DNA of 64,000 bases from Roseiarcus sp963717215 (GCA_963717215.1 CAVQVS010000009.1:372001-436000); one strand, 5' to 3'. Shown: positions 44,944-54,789, counted from the first letter of the stretch. Translations and numbers: made by a program. The notes: a model not told the origin generated them from the sequence alone.

Positions 44944-45684
44944 ATGCTGGAAGTCAATACGTTCTCGATCTCTGCCCGCTGCGCAAGGACGGGGATGCTG
45001 GGCGTCGCTGTGTCGACGGCCGTGCCCGGCGTGGGCGGCATCTGTCCGTTCGTGAAGCCAGGCGTCGGAGCGGTCTCGACGCAGTCCTGGGTCAATCCGT
45101 ACCTCGGGATCGACGGATTGAAATTGTTAGAGCAGGGGAGCACTGCCCAGCAGACGCTCGATACCCTCCTCGACGCCGACCCCGGCAAAGACGTTCGGCA
45201 GCTCGGAATCGTGGATTCAGCGGGCCGCAGCGCCGCCTGGAGCGGCAGCCAGTGCACGAACTGGTTCGGGCACATTACCGGTCCCGGCTTCTCGGTGCAG
45301 GGGAATATGCTGGTCGGCGAGCGTACAATTCAAGCGATGGCGCAAGCCTTCAGGGGTTCCGCGAGCCTCACGCTTCCGGAGCGCCTCATGGCCGTGCTCG
45401 AAGCGGGGCAGTCGGCTGGAGGCGACAAGCGAGGCAGGCAGTCGGCGGCGATGCTGGTGTACCGGATCGAGGAATTTCCCTACCTCAGCCTTCGAGTGGA
45501 CGAGCACCCGCATCCCGTGGCGGAATTGCGTCGCGTGTTCGAAGTCGCGCGCCATCAGTTGCTCCCGTTTGTCGACGGGATGCCAACTCGCAAAAACCCA
45601 ATGGGCGATCTTCCGAAGCCCGTGACGGACATGTTGATGACGCCGCCTCCCTACAGGCCTGGCGGGGGTGGATCCGGGGTATAG
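44944..45684 (+). CDS. DUF1028 protein (Ntn-hydrolase-like), linked to peptide transporter
   Basis: 246 residues, the DUF1028 family: FSISARCARTGMLGVAVSTA, VPGVGGICPFVKPGVGAV, GFSVQGNMLVGERTIQAMAQAF. ATG at 44944, 4 bases after the DppF stop, so it belongs to the operon. The family has an Ntn-hydrolase-like fold and often sits with peptide or amide genes; a hydrolase role is possible but unproven. The sequence ends with a Gly-rich stretch. Confidence 0.88.
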   Translation: MLEVNTFSISARCARTGMLGVAVSTAVPGVGGICPFVKPGVGAVSTQSWVNPYLGIDGLKLLEQGSTAQQTLDTLLDADPGKDVRQLGIVDSAGRSAAWSGSQCTNWFGHITGPGFSVQGNMLVGERTIQAMAQAFRGSASLTLPERLMAVLEAGQSAGGDKRGRQSAAMLVYRIEEFPYLSLRVDEHPHPVAELRRVFEVARHQLLPFVDGMPTRKNPMGDLPKPVTDMLMTPPPYRPGGGGSGV

Positions 45685-46464
45685 AAGCTCAAAGGACGCC
45701 ATCGACATCGACTAGCAGAGGATTGGCAAATCCAAACTGCTGAATAGCGGTGATTCTGGCGATCTGCTCTCATCGTTAGCTCGAGTTCCTAAGAGCGGTC
45801 ATCAGCCACTGAGCAGCAAGCGCGTCGGAGACCGCTTTCGCCAGGCTGCGTGGATCAAGGCATGTTCGGTCGCCGCATAGATCGGCGGCGCATCCACACC
45901 CGCTTGGACCGCTGCGCGCACGCTATCTCGGCAATCGCATCGCTGCAGCCGTCACCTTCTGGCTCTGGTCTTAGATCAGGCCGGCATAAGATTGTGCCGT
46001 CACAATATGCCTACGGTATTGAAATTACTCGCTGGTTGTTGCCACATTCAAAAAACGGGAAGCAACTTAATAGTTGTATCACGGGTCCATAGCTTTAGCT
46101 CGCGGTGGGCAAAGATAAAAAAGGCAGTCCCTAATCTGTTATATTGACTTAGCGACGCGCCCCCGCCTCCATTGTCTCGAGCCTGCACTTGACAGGAATC
46201 TCAATCCATGAGGCCATATATAATATTAAGTACATATAAATCCAGATCATATCTTTCGATTGAGGGTAACATTATTGATGAATTGAAGCTAGTTAATGGA
46301 GACACAACATCAATTGGAAGCGCGGCGATAGCCACGATAGTGGAGAATGCTCGGTGAAGACCAAAATGTACGTTCCAATCCTGCTGCAGAGTCGAAAGAC
46401 AACGCGACCGCAAGCCGTCGTTTCGCAGATCAACGAATCCGCAAGGGCGAGCAGGGGGAGCGAA
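45685..46464. other. AT-richer spacer upstream of the repeat protein
   Basis: About 780 bases, mostly gene-free, with lower GC than the rest (46000-46350). TTGACA is at 46189-46194 and TATAAT at 46219-46224, but the spacing of 24 is too long for a typical promoter. A GGGGGAG ribosome site at about 46454-46460 precedes the ATG at 46465. Some short frames such as 45850-46092 look like shadows. Confidence 0.5.
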
Positions 46465-49400
46465 ATGTGTTCCAGGTCTAATTCGATCGCGCTGCGCCGC
46501 AGAGGCGCGGCGCCTCTCCTGAATAGTGTGTCCAGCACAGCTCTGACGGTGTTTTCGCTCGGGCTTGCACTCGGAGTTGTTCTGCCACGCGAGGCGTTCG
46601 CCGGCTCGGGCGTCCTAGGCCCAGTTCAGACCTCGATTTATGTGCTCGGCGCATCCAACCCGATCACCTTCGGCGCCGCGACCAAGATCAATTCATCGTC
46701 GTTCGCCGGGGTCTATGGCAGTTCCAGCAAGATCTGGTCCGTCGCCAACTACGGCAGCATCCAAGGACGGGGGGTGGGAATCGATCTAACCTCATCGGGC
46801 AGCACCGTGACCAACTGGGGCGCGATCAGTGGAACCGCCAACGGCAGGGGCGTCCTGCTCCCAAACGGCGGCTCGGTCACCAACCAGAGCGGAGGGTCGA
46901 TCAGCGGCTATGGGGGAGTCGATATCGAAGGCAGCGGCGTGGTTACGAATGCGGGCTCGATCAGCGGAGGCGCGACGGCGGTTTTCGTGGCCTCCGGTTC
47001 CCTCAACAACGAATCCGGCGGAACCCTCAGCATGACGTCCGTGGGACTGTCCAGTGTTACCGCATACGTTGGAGGAGGGGGATCGATAATCAACGCCGGG
47101 AAGGTCACAAACGCGGGCTACAACACGGGGGCGGTCGTCATCGGAGACGGCGGCAAAGTCACAAATTCTGGGACGATTTCGACCACCGGCGCACTGGACT
47201 CGGCGATCTACACGCTGAATGGGGGAAGCGTAACCAACTCGGGAAAGCTCACCGTCTCGGGCGCCAACAGCGGCGGGGTGATTTTCGTCAACGGGGGCGA
47301 CCTCACCAATACGGGAACGATTAACGCCACGGGGAACGGGAGCGCGGGCGTTTGGCTGTTCAAGGGCGGCACCGTCGTCAACTCATCGACGATCAGCGCC
47401 ACGGACGCTTCCGGCATTGGCGTCGGCTCCAACACAGCGGCAACGGTCAACAACCAGAGCGGAGGGACGATCACCGGCGCTGGCGCCGGCGTTTTGATCA
47501 GCAGCGGAACGGGGTCGGTGACCAACGCCGGCCAGATTCACGGCGCGACGGCGTCCGCCTTCGCGGTCTTGCTCCAGGGCGGTGGCGCGGTGACCAACAC
47601 GGGAACGCTCGGCGGCGGCCGTCTCGGCGTCTACATCAACGGCGGGAGCGCCGCGTCGAACTCGGTGACGAACTCCGGATCGATCTATGGCTTGGGGACG
47701 GACGGCATCGGGGTCAGCCTGGGCTCAGGCGGCACGGCAAACAACGCGAGCGGGGGAACGATCAGCGGCGTCGCAGACGGCGTTTCGCTCACCGGCGGCG
47801 TCAGCTCGGTGATCAATTCGGGCCATATCTACGGCACGGCCGCCTCCGGGAATGGCGTCGCTCTCAACGCCGGCGGCTCCATGAGCAATAACGGAACGAT
47901 CAGCGGCGGCGGTATCGGAGTTCTCTATTGGCGGGGGCGCCGGAACGGCGACGAATTCAGGCGCGATCACGGGGACAAGTGTCGGAGGCCTCGCCTTCGT
48001 CGGCGGCGGCAGCGTGGCCAACCAGAGCGGCGGGACGATCAGCGGAGCCAACTTCGGCGTCGATGTCGGCGGCGGAAGCGTGGCGACAAACCAGGTGACG
48101 AACGCCGGGACACTCATCGGCACGGCGCCAAATGGCGCGGGGGTCAGACTGGAGTTGGGCGGCACCATAAAGAATCAGAGCGGCGGGACGATCCGCGGTG
48201 TTGCGCTGGGCGCCTTCCTTGGGGGCGGGACGAGCACGTTGAACAATGCAGGGGGTGTCTATGGCGCGGCCGCCACGGGAAATGGGGCCGTCTTGAGCGG
48301 CGGCGGCACGGTGACCAATACCGGGAAGATTAGCGGCGGAGCCTTTGGCGTCGTCGCATCCGGGGGCGCGGGCGCAGCCACGAACTCAGGCGCGATCGTG
48401 GGGACGAGCGTCGGAGGCCTCGCCTTCACCGGCGGCGGCACTGTGACCAACCAGAGCGGCGGGACGATCAGCGGCGCCACCTTCGGCGTCGAGGTCGACG
48501 GAGGAAGCGCAGCGACTAACCTGGTGACGAACACCGGAACCATCGGCGGCACGGGGACGAACAGCGTCGGGGTCGAGCTCGAACTCGGGCGGCGCGGTGA
48601 ACAACCAGACCGGGGGCGCGATCCTCGGCGCCTCCGCCGGCGTCGTCTTCAGCGGCGGCGGCACGGTGACCAACACTGGGAAGATCAACGGCGGCGCCCT
48701 CGGCGTACATGTGGCGGGCGGCGTCGGCGCAGTGACGAACTCGGGTGCGATATCCGGGTCGAGCCAGGGGGGGATCGACTTCGGCGCCGGCGGCACGATA
48801 GCCAACCAAAGCGGCGGAACGATCAGCGGCGCCAGCTTTGGCCTCTATATGCTCGGCGGAAGCACGTCGAAGAACATTGTGACGAACTCGGGGAGCATCA
48901 GTGCGATGAGCGGAGCTGGCGTGAACCTTGGCTCGGGTGGCGTTGTGAACAACCAGACCGGCGGCACGATCAACGGCGCCTCCGCCGGCGTCTACGTCAA
49001 CGGGAACGCTGGCGCGGTGACGAATGCGGGAACGATTGGCGGGGGAGTCGCCTCGATCGTCTTCGCAGGATCGGGAGCGAACAGCCTGACTTTGGGGACA
49101 GGCTCAACGCTCAACGGGGGCGCTTCCGGCAGCAAGGCTTCGGGGGCGACCAATGCGCTGATTCTCCAAGGCCACGGGACCGCCAGCAACAGTTTTGCGA
49201 ATTTCAACACCCTAACCTCGGCGGCCACCGGCACTTGGACGCTCGGCGGGACGTCGAGCTTCGGCGATACGACAATTTCAACCGGTATTCTTGCCGTGAC
49301 GGGCTCGCTCACATCCAAAACGCTTGAAATTGGCGCATCGGCGCAGCTGACGGACGCGGGCAGCGTATCCGTGAGCGGCTCGGTAACCAACAGCGGCAAC

Positions 49401-50108
49401 CTCACGATCAATGGGGTGACCATGCGCGTGGCCACGGCAGGCGGCACGTTCACTGAGCTCGCGGGAGGGACCACGACCTTGTTGAACGGCGGCGTGCTCG
49501 ACCCCCCGAACGTGGTCATCAACGGCGGCGCCTTCCGCGGCAGCGGCTCCATAGAGGGTAACGTCACCATGACGGGCGGCTCGTTAGAGGCGGGCGGTGA
49601 ACCCGGAGGCTCGCTCAAGTTGCGTGGCGACTACTCGCAGACGGCGGGAAAGATCGTCTTCGAGGTCGATCCAAACGGCGCCGGGGGCTTTCTGGAAACC
49701 GCGCTGATTTTCGAGCCGAGCGGCACGGTGGACATTTCCAACACGACGTTGGTGTTCGATTTCCTCAATGGCGCTGACCCCAATCAGTTCATCGCCGACG
49801 ACCTTCTCAATCTCAACACCTTCTTCCGACTGAGCGATGGCGGTCTCTTCTGCTCCGAGCTCAATTGCGCGGCGGCGTTAGAAGATATCAACTATGCGGA
49901 CAACGTTCGCGGTTTGACCATCACTGGGTTCGATCCCACAACCGGCGGGATCTCGGTTCAGTCCCCGTCTTTCGTGCACGCCTTGTTTGGAGCTGCGCCT
50001 CAAGCCACGCCGGAGCCCGGGGAATGGGCGCTGCTTACGACTGGAATGCTGGCCATTGGCGGGCTGAAGATCTACCGCCGCAGAAAAAGCGAAGGCCTGG
50101 CCGCATAA
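46465..50108 (+). CDS. Large Gly/Ser/Thr/Asn-rich beta-helix-like repeat protein with PEP-CTERM-like tail (two one-base insertions)
   Basis: Secreted surface protein of about 1,213 residues after repair. Signal peptide from MCSRSNSIALRRR to PREAFAGSG. The body consists of short repeats of the form GGxVTNQSGGTISGAxxGV with NxGxI turns, the pattern of haemagglutinin/filamentous beta-helices. Two extra bases, near 47933 (CTCTATTGG) and 48589 (CTCGGGCGG), break the frame; removing them joins the three segments (46465-47930, 47935-48588, 48590-50108). The C-terminus has the PEP-CTERM signature TPEPGEWALLTTGML, a hydrophobic stretch and KIYRRRK, as for exosortase substrates. No autotransporter barrel. 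Possible adhesion or matrix protein of the exopolysaccharide. An exosortase gene is not in the window. Confidence 0.85.
47971..48540 (+). repeat. Long-period DNA repeat (429 bp) within the repeat protein
   Basis: TCGGAGGCCT at 47982 and at 48411 start two near-identical tracts (GGCCTCGCCTTC, GGCGGCGGCA, CCAACCAGAGCGGCGGGACG, TTCGGCGTCGA) spaced 429 bases, exactly 143 codons, so both are in the same frame. Such direct repeats allow copy-number change and frame slips. A third, diverged tract follows near 48760. Confidence 0.75.
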
Positions 50109-50629
50109 ATCGAGCGCTGGCGCGCCCTGGCTGAAGCGCGTCCGGGATCCGTTCGGCTAGTGTCGGGGCGCCTCCACGAGCCATCTCGACGAGAAGGGCA
50201 AGGCAGCCGCGCCTCGTATTGCACGTGCGCGGCTTTTAATCATCTTCCTCGAAGGCGCCGACATCGTCCTTCTGCACCCGGACACGGATCAGATTGCCGC
50301 CCATATCGCGGCCCTTCGAGGGTTCGTGGAACCGCCTGGCCGGTGAGAAACTCTTGGGCGACCTGAAGCTTGAGTTCGATGCTGTAGGTGCGGCATTCGC
50401 CAGAGGCTTTCATGATCGAAGCTTGGCTTCGCGAGTCAATTCATTGTTGCCAATTTGTCCAGAATGAGAGGCCCCGTTTCAACGGGCAATTCACGGTTTT
50501 TGGATAGATCTCCAACTATCGTTCGCATATCGACGCGGTTCCCCACCATGATGTGTTTCACGATGATGCAGTGGATCGCCGAACGTAAAATTTCGGCCGG
50601 GTTGGATCGCAGCAGGGGTTGAGCGCTTG
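50109..50629. other. Gene-free stretch between repeat protein and J-domain gene
   Basis: About 520 bases. A start-less open stretch at 50161-50346 on the plus strand reads ARLLIIFLEGADIVLLH and could be a gene relic. Nothing else recognised. Confidence 0.4.
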
Positions 50630-51040
50630 ATGGACCCATCGAAGGATTATTATGCCGCCTTGGGCGTCTTGCCATCGATCGAGGCCGCCGCAATCAGACC
50701 GGTTTACCTTACCCTTCTCAAGAAATATCACCCCGATGTTTACAAGGGCGCCCGTGACGAAGCGATTCGGAGAACAAAAGATTTCAACGAAGCGTATGAT
50801 GTTTTGGGTGACGAGAAGCAGAGAGAGAAATACGATAGCCTGCGTCCCAAGTTATCGTATGGAGAACGGGCCAATTCCTTGCACAAATATAAACCAAATG
50901 GCCCCGGCTGTCGCGGAAATTCGACTGTAAAGCACTATGAAGGTCATAGTAACACGGATCGAATGCGATCTTTTGTTGCGGGAATTGTAGGGATTGTTGC
51001 GATAGTGTTTATTATTACGGTTTTTGGGGGCTCGGATTAG
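50630..51040 (+). CDS. J-domain (DnaJ-like) protein with C-terminal membrane anchor
   Basis: 136 residues. J-domain at residues 5-65: DYYAALGV start, the essential HPD in KKYHPDVYKG, and FNEAYDVLGDEKQREKYDSL. A basic/polar linker follows, then one transmembrane helix (SFVAGIVGIVAIVFIITVFGG) at the extreme C-terminus, so the J-domain faces the cytoplasm. It would recruit DnaK to the membrane. TTG at 50627 and ATG at 50630 are in frame; ATG chosen. It follows the repeat surface protein; a role in its secretion is only a guess. Confidence 0.88.
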   Translation: MDPSKDYYAALGVLPSIEAAAIRPVYLTLLKKYHPDVYKGARDEAIRRTKDFNEAYDVLGDEKQREKYDSLRPKLSYGERANSLHKYKPNGPGCRGNSTVKHYEGHSNTDRMRSFVAGIVGIVAIVFIITVFGGSD

Positions 51041-51256
51041 CCATCTCTGACGCCACAGTCGCAAGTGAGCACGATATGCGGCCAAGTTTGAAAGGCAGCA
51101 GAACCGCGCTGCACTTTGCGTCGGGCTGCCGCGCGGGTTTGGGGCCAAGCGACTGATGGATTTGCCGATGGTCTGGCCCCCATTGCGGGTCAGGGTCGTC
51201 GGCGAAGGAAGGCGGCTCTTGCGGTGTCGGCGCCGCTCGCTAGTCTGTCGATTGCG

Positions 51257-53077
51257 ATGCCCTTCGATGCGCTTGACCCGATTTCGCGTTGCCCTTGCGG
51301 GAGCGGATTAAGCTTTGCCCGCTGCTGTGGGCTCGACTGGACGGCTCAGTGGCCTGAGCCCGCGCCGGCGCCCGATCTTCGCCCTGCGCGGGTTGCGCTC
51401 GCGGCAGGCGATCGGGCAACCGCCGAGCGCCAACTTGTGGAAATTCTCGAGCGCTCGCCAACGCATGTCGGCGCGCTCACGCTGCTCTACGAGCTTCGCG
51501 CCGCCGAAAACCGGGTGGCGGCGGAGGCGGTGCTGGCGCGGATCGTTCGGCTCGATCTGAACAATCTCCCGGCGACGCAGTCGCTCGCGCTGTCGTTGTT
51601 CAACAAGGGCGCGCTGGCGGAAGCCGAGTATCACGCTCGCAACGCCGTTCGGATGGCGCCCACTGACGCGCAATCGCATAATCTGATGGGCATGATCATG
51701 ACCGAGGCTCATCGCCCGCAAGCCGGCGAGCACCATTACCGCCGCGCGATGGCGCTCATCGCGTCTCCGAGCCCAATCCTGAGCGCCAACTTGGCCTGGA
51801 ATCTGAAGAACCAGGGGCGGATCGCCGAGGCCCGGGCGTTATACGAAGAGTCCGCGAGGCTCGATCCGACAATCTTCCAGACCCTCTACGGCTGGGCTCG
51901 GATGGAGGAGACCGACCGCAACTTCTCGCGGGCCGAAGAACTGCTCGACGCAGCGGAAAAACTGTCGCCCGGAAACCCGAGCGTGCTCCTGCAACGCGCG
52001 ATCCTGCACGGGCGCCTCAAGGACTACGATAGGGCGCTCGCGACACTCGACGAGGTCGAAAAGCGACTCGAGGGGGGCGGTCTCGGGCCCGTTGAATGGA
52101 GCGAGAAGGGCCTTCTGCTCGACCGGATCGGCAGATATGCAGAGGCCTTCGCCGCCTTTACCGAGGGAAAGAGATTACTTCGCGCGTTGACGGGCCAAAG
52201 CTACCTGGCGGAGGAGGCCAGGGCCCTGACGCGGCGCCTAACCGACTTCTTCGTCGCTCCGAGGCTCGAAATTCTGCCGCGCGCCGGTCTCCGCTCCAAC
52301 ATCGCCCAGCCGATCTTTATCGTCGGCTTTCCCCGTTCCGGCACGACGATGATGGAGCAGACGCTGAGCGCCCATCCGCTGATCAGCGCGGGCGACGAAC
52401 TGCCGATCGTCAGCGAATTGACCGGGCTCATTCCGCGCATTCTCAGTAGCCCTCTTGCCTATCCGGAAGCGCTAGCCGAGCTCTGGCTCGGGGATCAGAT
52501 CGAGGGGCTCGACAATCTGCGCGACTATTATCTGCAGCGCGCCCGCCAGCTCGGGGCCCTGCGCAAAGGCTCCCGCTGGTTCACCGACAAGATGCCCCTC
52601 AACGAAATGCATCTCGGCCTGATCGCCCTCATTTTCCCGAAAGCGCCGATCATCCATCTCATCCGCCATCCGCTGGACGTTGTCCTATCCGTCTTCTCCA
52701 ATCATCTGACGCACGGCTTCCGCTGTGCTTACGATCTCGTCAGCATCGCCCGCCACTACGTGCTGGTCATGGATCTGGTTGAGCATTACCGGCGTGAGAT
52801 GGTCCTGAAATACCTGGCGGTGCGCTATGAGGACGTCATCGAGCGGCAGGAGGAAACCGTCCGCGGGATTCTCGTTTTCATCGGCGCGCCATATGATCGG
52901 CGGTGCCTCGATTTTCATGAGAATCGGCGCTATGCGCGCACCGCGAGCTACGCGCAAGTCGCCGAAAAGCTATACGTCCATTCCCAGAACCGATATCGCG
53001 CCTATCGCAAAGAGCTTCAGCCGGTCATCCCGATCCTGGAGCCTCTTTGTCATCGCCTGGGCTATGCGATTGAGTAA
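51257..53077 (+). CDS. TPR sulfotransferase with N-terminal SEC-C zinc motif
   Basis: 606 residues. An N-terminal SEC-C-like zinc motif CPCGSGLSFARCC (C12, C14, C23, C24) is followed by about seven TPR units (LLYELRAAENRVAAEA to AEAFAAFTEG) and a sulfotransferase domain with the PAPS 5'-phosphosulfate loop VGFPRSGTTMMEQ (near residue 355) and RHPLDVVLSVFSNHL (3'-phosphate site, near 470). The start at 51257 is set by the SEC-C motif; the frame from 51116 is longer with no family sequence. Such enzymes sulfate sugars or tyrosines, so it may act on the polysaccharide made by the cluster. No APS/PAPS genes are in the window. Confidence 0.88.
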   Translation: MPFDALDPISRCPCGSGLSFARCCGLDWTAQWPEPAPAPDLRPARVALAAGDRATAERQLVEILERSPTHVGALTLLYELRAAENRVAAEAVLARIVRLDLNNLPATQSLALSLFNKGALAEAEYHARNAVRMAPTDAQSHNLMGMIMTEAHRPQAGEHHYRRAMALIASPSPILSANLAWNLKNQGRIAEARALYEESARLDPTIFQTLYGWARMEETDRNFSRAEELLDAAEKLSPGNPSVLLQRAILHGRLKDYDRALATLDEVEKRLEGGGLGPVEWSEKGLLLDRIGRYAEAFAAFTEGKRLLRALTGQSYLAEEARALTRRLTDFFVAPRLEILPRAGLRSNIAQPIFIVGFPRSGTTMMEQTLSAHPLISAGDELPIVSELTGLIPRILSSPLAYPEALAELWLGDQIEGLDNLRDYYLQRARQLGALRKGSRWFTDKMPLNEMHLGLIALIFPKAPIIHLIRHPLDVVLSVFSNHLTHGFRCAYDLVSIARHYVLVMDLVEHYRREMVLKYLAVRYEDVIERQEETVRGILVFIGAPYDRRCLDFHENRRYARTASYAQVAEKLYVHSQNRYRAYRKELQPVIPILEPLCHRLGYAIE

Positions 53078-53452
53078 CGGTTTTGGGTGATTGTGATCGA
53101 TGTCCTTGATGACGTGCGCGACGACGTCGCGGGACCCGTCTGACTGAGCGCCTGGCGGCGGTGCTCAAGGCCGTGGACCAGAAAATCAGCAAGCTAACCG
53201 CGACTGGGCGCCCTCGGCAGGCTTGCTGCATCGCATGGGCTTCGCGAGCGATTCAGAAACCGAGGCGGCTAGCGCCCGGCCCACGGGCGCCGCCGTTCCG
53301 CGTCCGCCACTCAAATACAACCCGACCTGACGCATTCTTCCGGCAAATGTCGGCGAAAATTTGTAATCGACGCATTTCGCCACAATCCGGCCATCTTCCG
53401 ATAGTGAAATGGGCTTTAGGGGAACAATTTAATATTTTTGGAGGGGTAACAA
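53078..53452. other. Spacer upstream of the 2OG oxygenase fusion
   Basis: About 375 bases without a gene. The last 30 bases are AT-rich (TAATATTTTTGGAGGGG) and hold a strong GGAGGGG ribosome site 7 bases before the ATG at 53453. Nothing else recognised. Confidence 0.5.
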
Positions 53453-54739
53453 ATGACCCAGCACGTGACCGAACGTCTGGTGGCTGCGAACGACATTGAC
53501 GCAGAGTTAGAGCTCAGTCTGACAACAGTGTGGGACGCGAAGGTCTACTCTTGGGACAACTCCAAATACCCGTTCAACGAGTGGATTCTCGACCGCGTCC
53601 GCGGCATGGGATATAAGCTGAACGATCTCAGTTACCTGCATGAGAGCGTTCCGCTGGATAAAGTGTACACCGTAACCAAGCAGCTCTGCGCGGACACCAA
53701 CCTGCCCGAGTTCCGCCGAATGCTGAACAGGTTTGTGCGCGAGCAGGTGGTGACTCAGGGCAAACTACGTCTGCCGGTTGCTGTCCAGCGGTTCATGAAT
53801 GTCCGCATCATGTTGCCGACGACGCCGGAGTTGTTTTTCCCGTTCCATACAGGCTTGCTCTACGGTCACGGCATCGCTTCGCGCAGCATGTGGCTGCCTT
53901 TTGTCGACGTGACCGCGGACGAAGACCGCAGCCGGTCGATGCAGATTCTTCCCATCAAGAAATCGCGTGAGCTGATTCAACACGCGATCGACAAGCGCCT
54001 CAGCATGGAAGAAATGACCGAAGTATTCGGCCAGGAAAGCTTCCAGATCAAGGCCGGACCGGGCAGCGGGTGCTTCTTCACCCAGGAGAACATCCACGGC
54101 TCGGGTCGGCCGAACGTCACCGGAAAGACGCGCGTCAGCATGGACTTCCGCATCGCGGAGGGAATTTATGGAGACTATCTCGGCAGAAAGATCCCCGCCG
54201 GTTATTTCCATCTCATTCCCGACACGGAGGAAGAGGAAGAGATGCTCGCGCAGCAGGCGCCCAAGGCGTCTTCTTTCGTCAACGGCAAGAAAAACATCTT
54301 TTATGTAGCGAATAACACTGCCTCGACCTACGGCATTCCGGTGCATCTGCAGCGTTACATGCTGGTCGATTACTGCAAGAAGCATGATCTAAAGTTTGAT
54401 TACGAACTGTTCGATCTTGAGGATATGGTGCACCTTCCGACGCTGCGGCATCTGGTTGAGCAACGCGAGTGCAACATCGTCATGTACAGCATCTTCGCGC
54501 TGCCCGAGGAGGAAGCCTTCCGCAACGAACTGCTCGATACGGCGGTGAAGAGAGGTTCGGTCATCCATTTTGTCAACGAAGATTTACAACTGACCAACGC
54601 CGACGATCTTAAGACAGTTAAGAAGTATCTTGAGTTCTCGAAGTACGGCAAATCCAGGTTGCCAATTGGGCTGCCTTTGACATCGTCGAGCAAGCTATAC
54701 TTCGATAAATGGGCAAATTCGCTGGCTCATCTCGATTAG
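53453..54739 (+). CDS. 2OG-Fe(II) oxygenase (TIGR04322-like, HTG in place of HxD) fused to LIC12192-like domain
   Basis: 428 residues in two parts. N-terminal (about 35-245): phytanoyl-like 2OG-Fe(II) fold of the sporadic-carbohydrate-cluster group. PFHTGLLYGHG aligns with the HxDxxxG motif, so the first ligand is H132, but G134 replaces the metal Asp. The distal His is H215 (ENIHGSGRPN) and the 2OG Arg is R227 in KTRVSMDFR. An HxG/HxA triad is known in Fe/2OG halogenases such as WelO5 and SyrB2, where halide takes the free site. C-terminal (about 292-400): GIPVHLQRYMLVDYC, NIVMYSIFALPEEEAFRNEL and GSVIHFVNEDLQL fit LIC12192-type carbohydrate-cluster proteins. The two families usually are neighbours, not one chain. 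GC and neighbours suggest a polysaccharide-modifying role. Halogenation is speculative. Confidence 0.8.
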   Translation: MTQHVTERLVAANDIDAELELSLTTVWDAKVYSWDNSKYPFNEWILDRVRGMGYKLNDLSYLHESVPLDKVYTVTKQLCADTNLPEFRRMLNRFVREQVVTQGKLRLPVAVQRFMNVRIMLPTTPELFFPFHTGLLYGHGIASRSMWLPFVDVTADEDRSRSMQILPIKKSRELIQHAIDKRLSMEEMTEVFGQESFQIKAGPGSGCFFTQENIHGSGRPNVTGKTRVSMDFRIAEGIYGDYLGRKIPAGYFHLIPDTEEEEEMLAQQAPKASSFVNGKKNIFYVANNTASTYGIPVHLQRYMLVDYCKKHDLKFDYELFDLEDMVHLPTLRHLVEQRECNIVMYSIFALPEEEAFRNELLDTAVKRGSVIHFVNEDLQLTNADDLKTVKKYLEFSKYGKSRLPIGLPLTSSSKLYFDKWANSLAHLD

Positions 54740-54756
54740 CTTGGCCTGACAAACAA

Positions 54757-54789
54757 GCGGAACGCTTCGCGGCGGACGAGGAGCGTTCC
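54757..54789 (+). terminator. Inverted repeat after the oxygenase gene, possible terminator
   Basis: CGGAACGCT at 54757-54765 pairs with AGCGTTCCG at 54781-54789, a 9-bp stem with 15-base loop, 17 bases after the stop codon. No T tract follows, so if it is a terminator it is weak; it may instead stabilise the mRNA 3' end. Confidence 0.4.

Noticed and set aside
46465..50108. Autotransporter (type V) interpretation of the repeat protein
   Set aside because: Repeats resemble adhesins, but no C-terminal beta-barrel is present; the end fits PEP-CTERM instead.
50161..50346. Start-less open stretch of 61 codons downstream of the repeat protein
   Set aside because: No start codon and no family match; may be a relic, but it cannot be supported as a gene.
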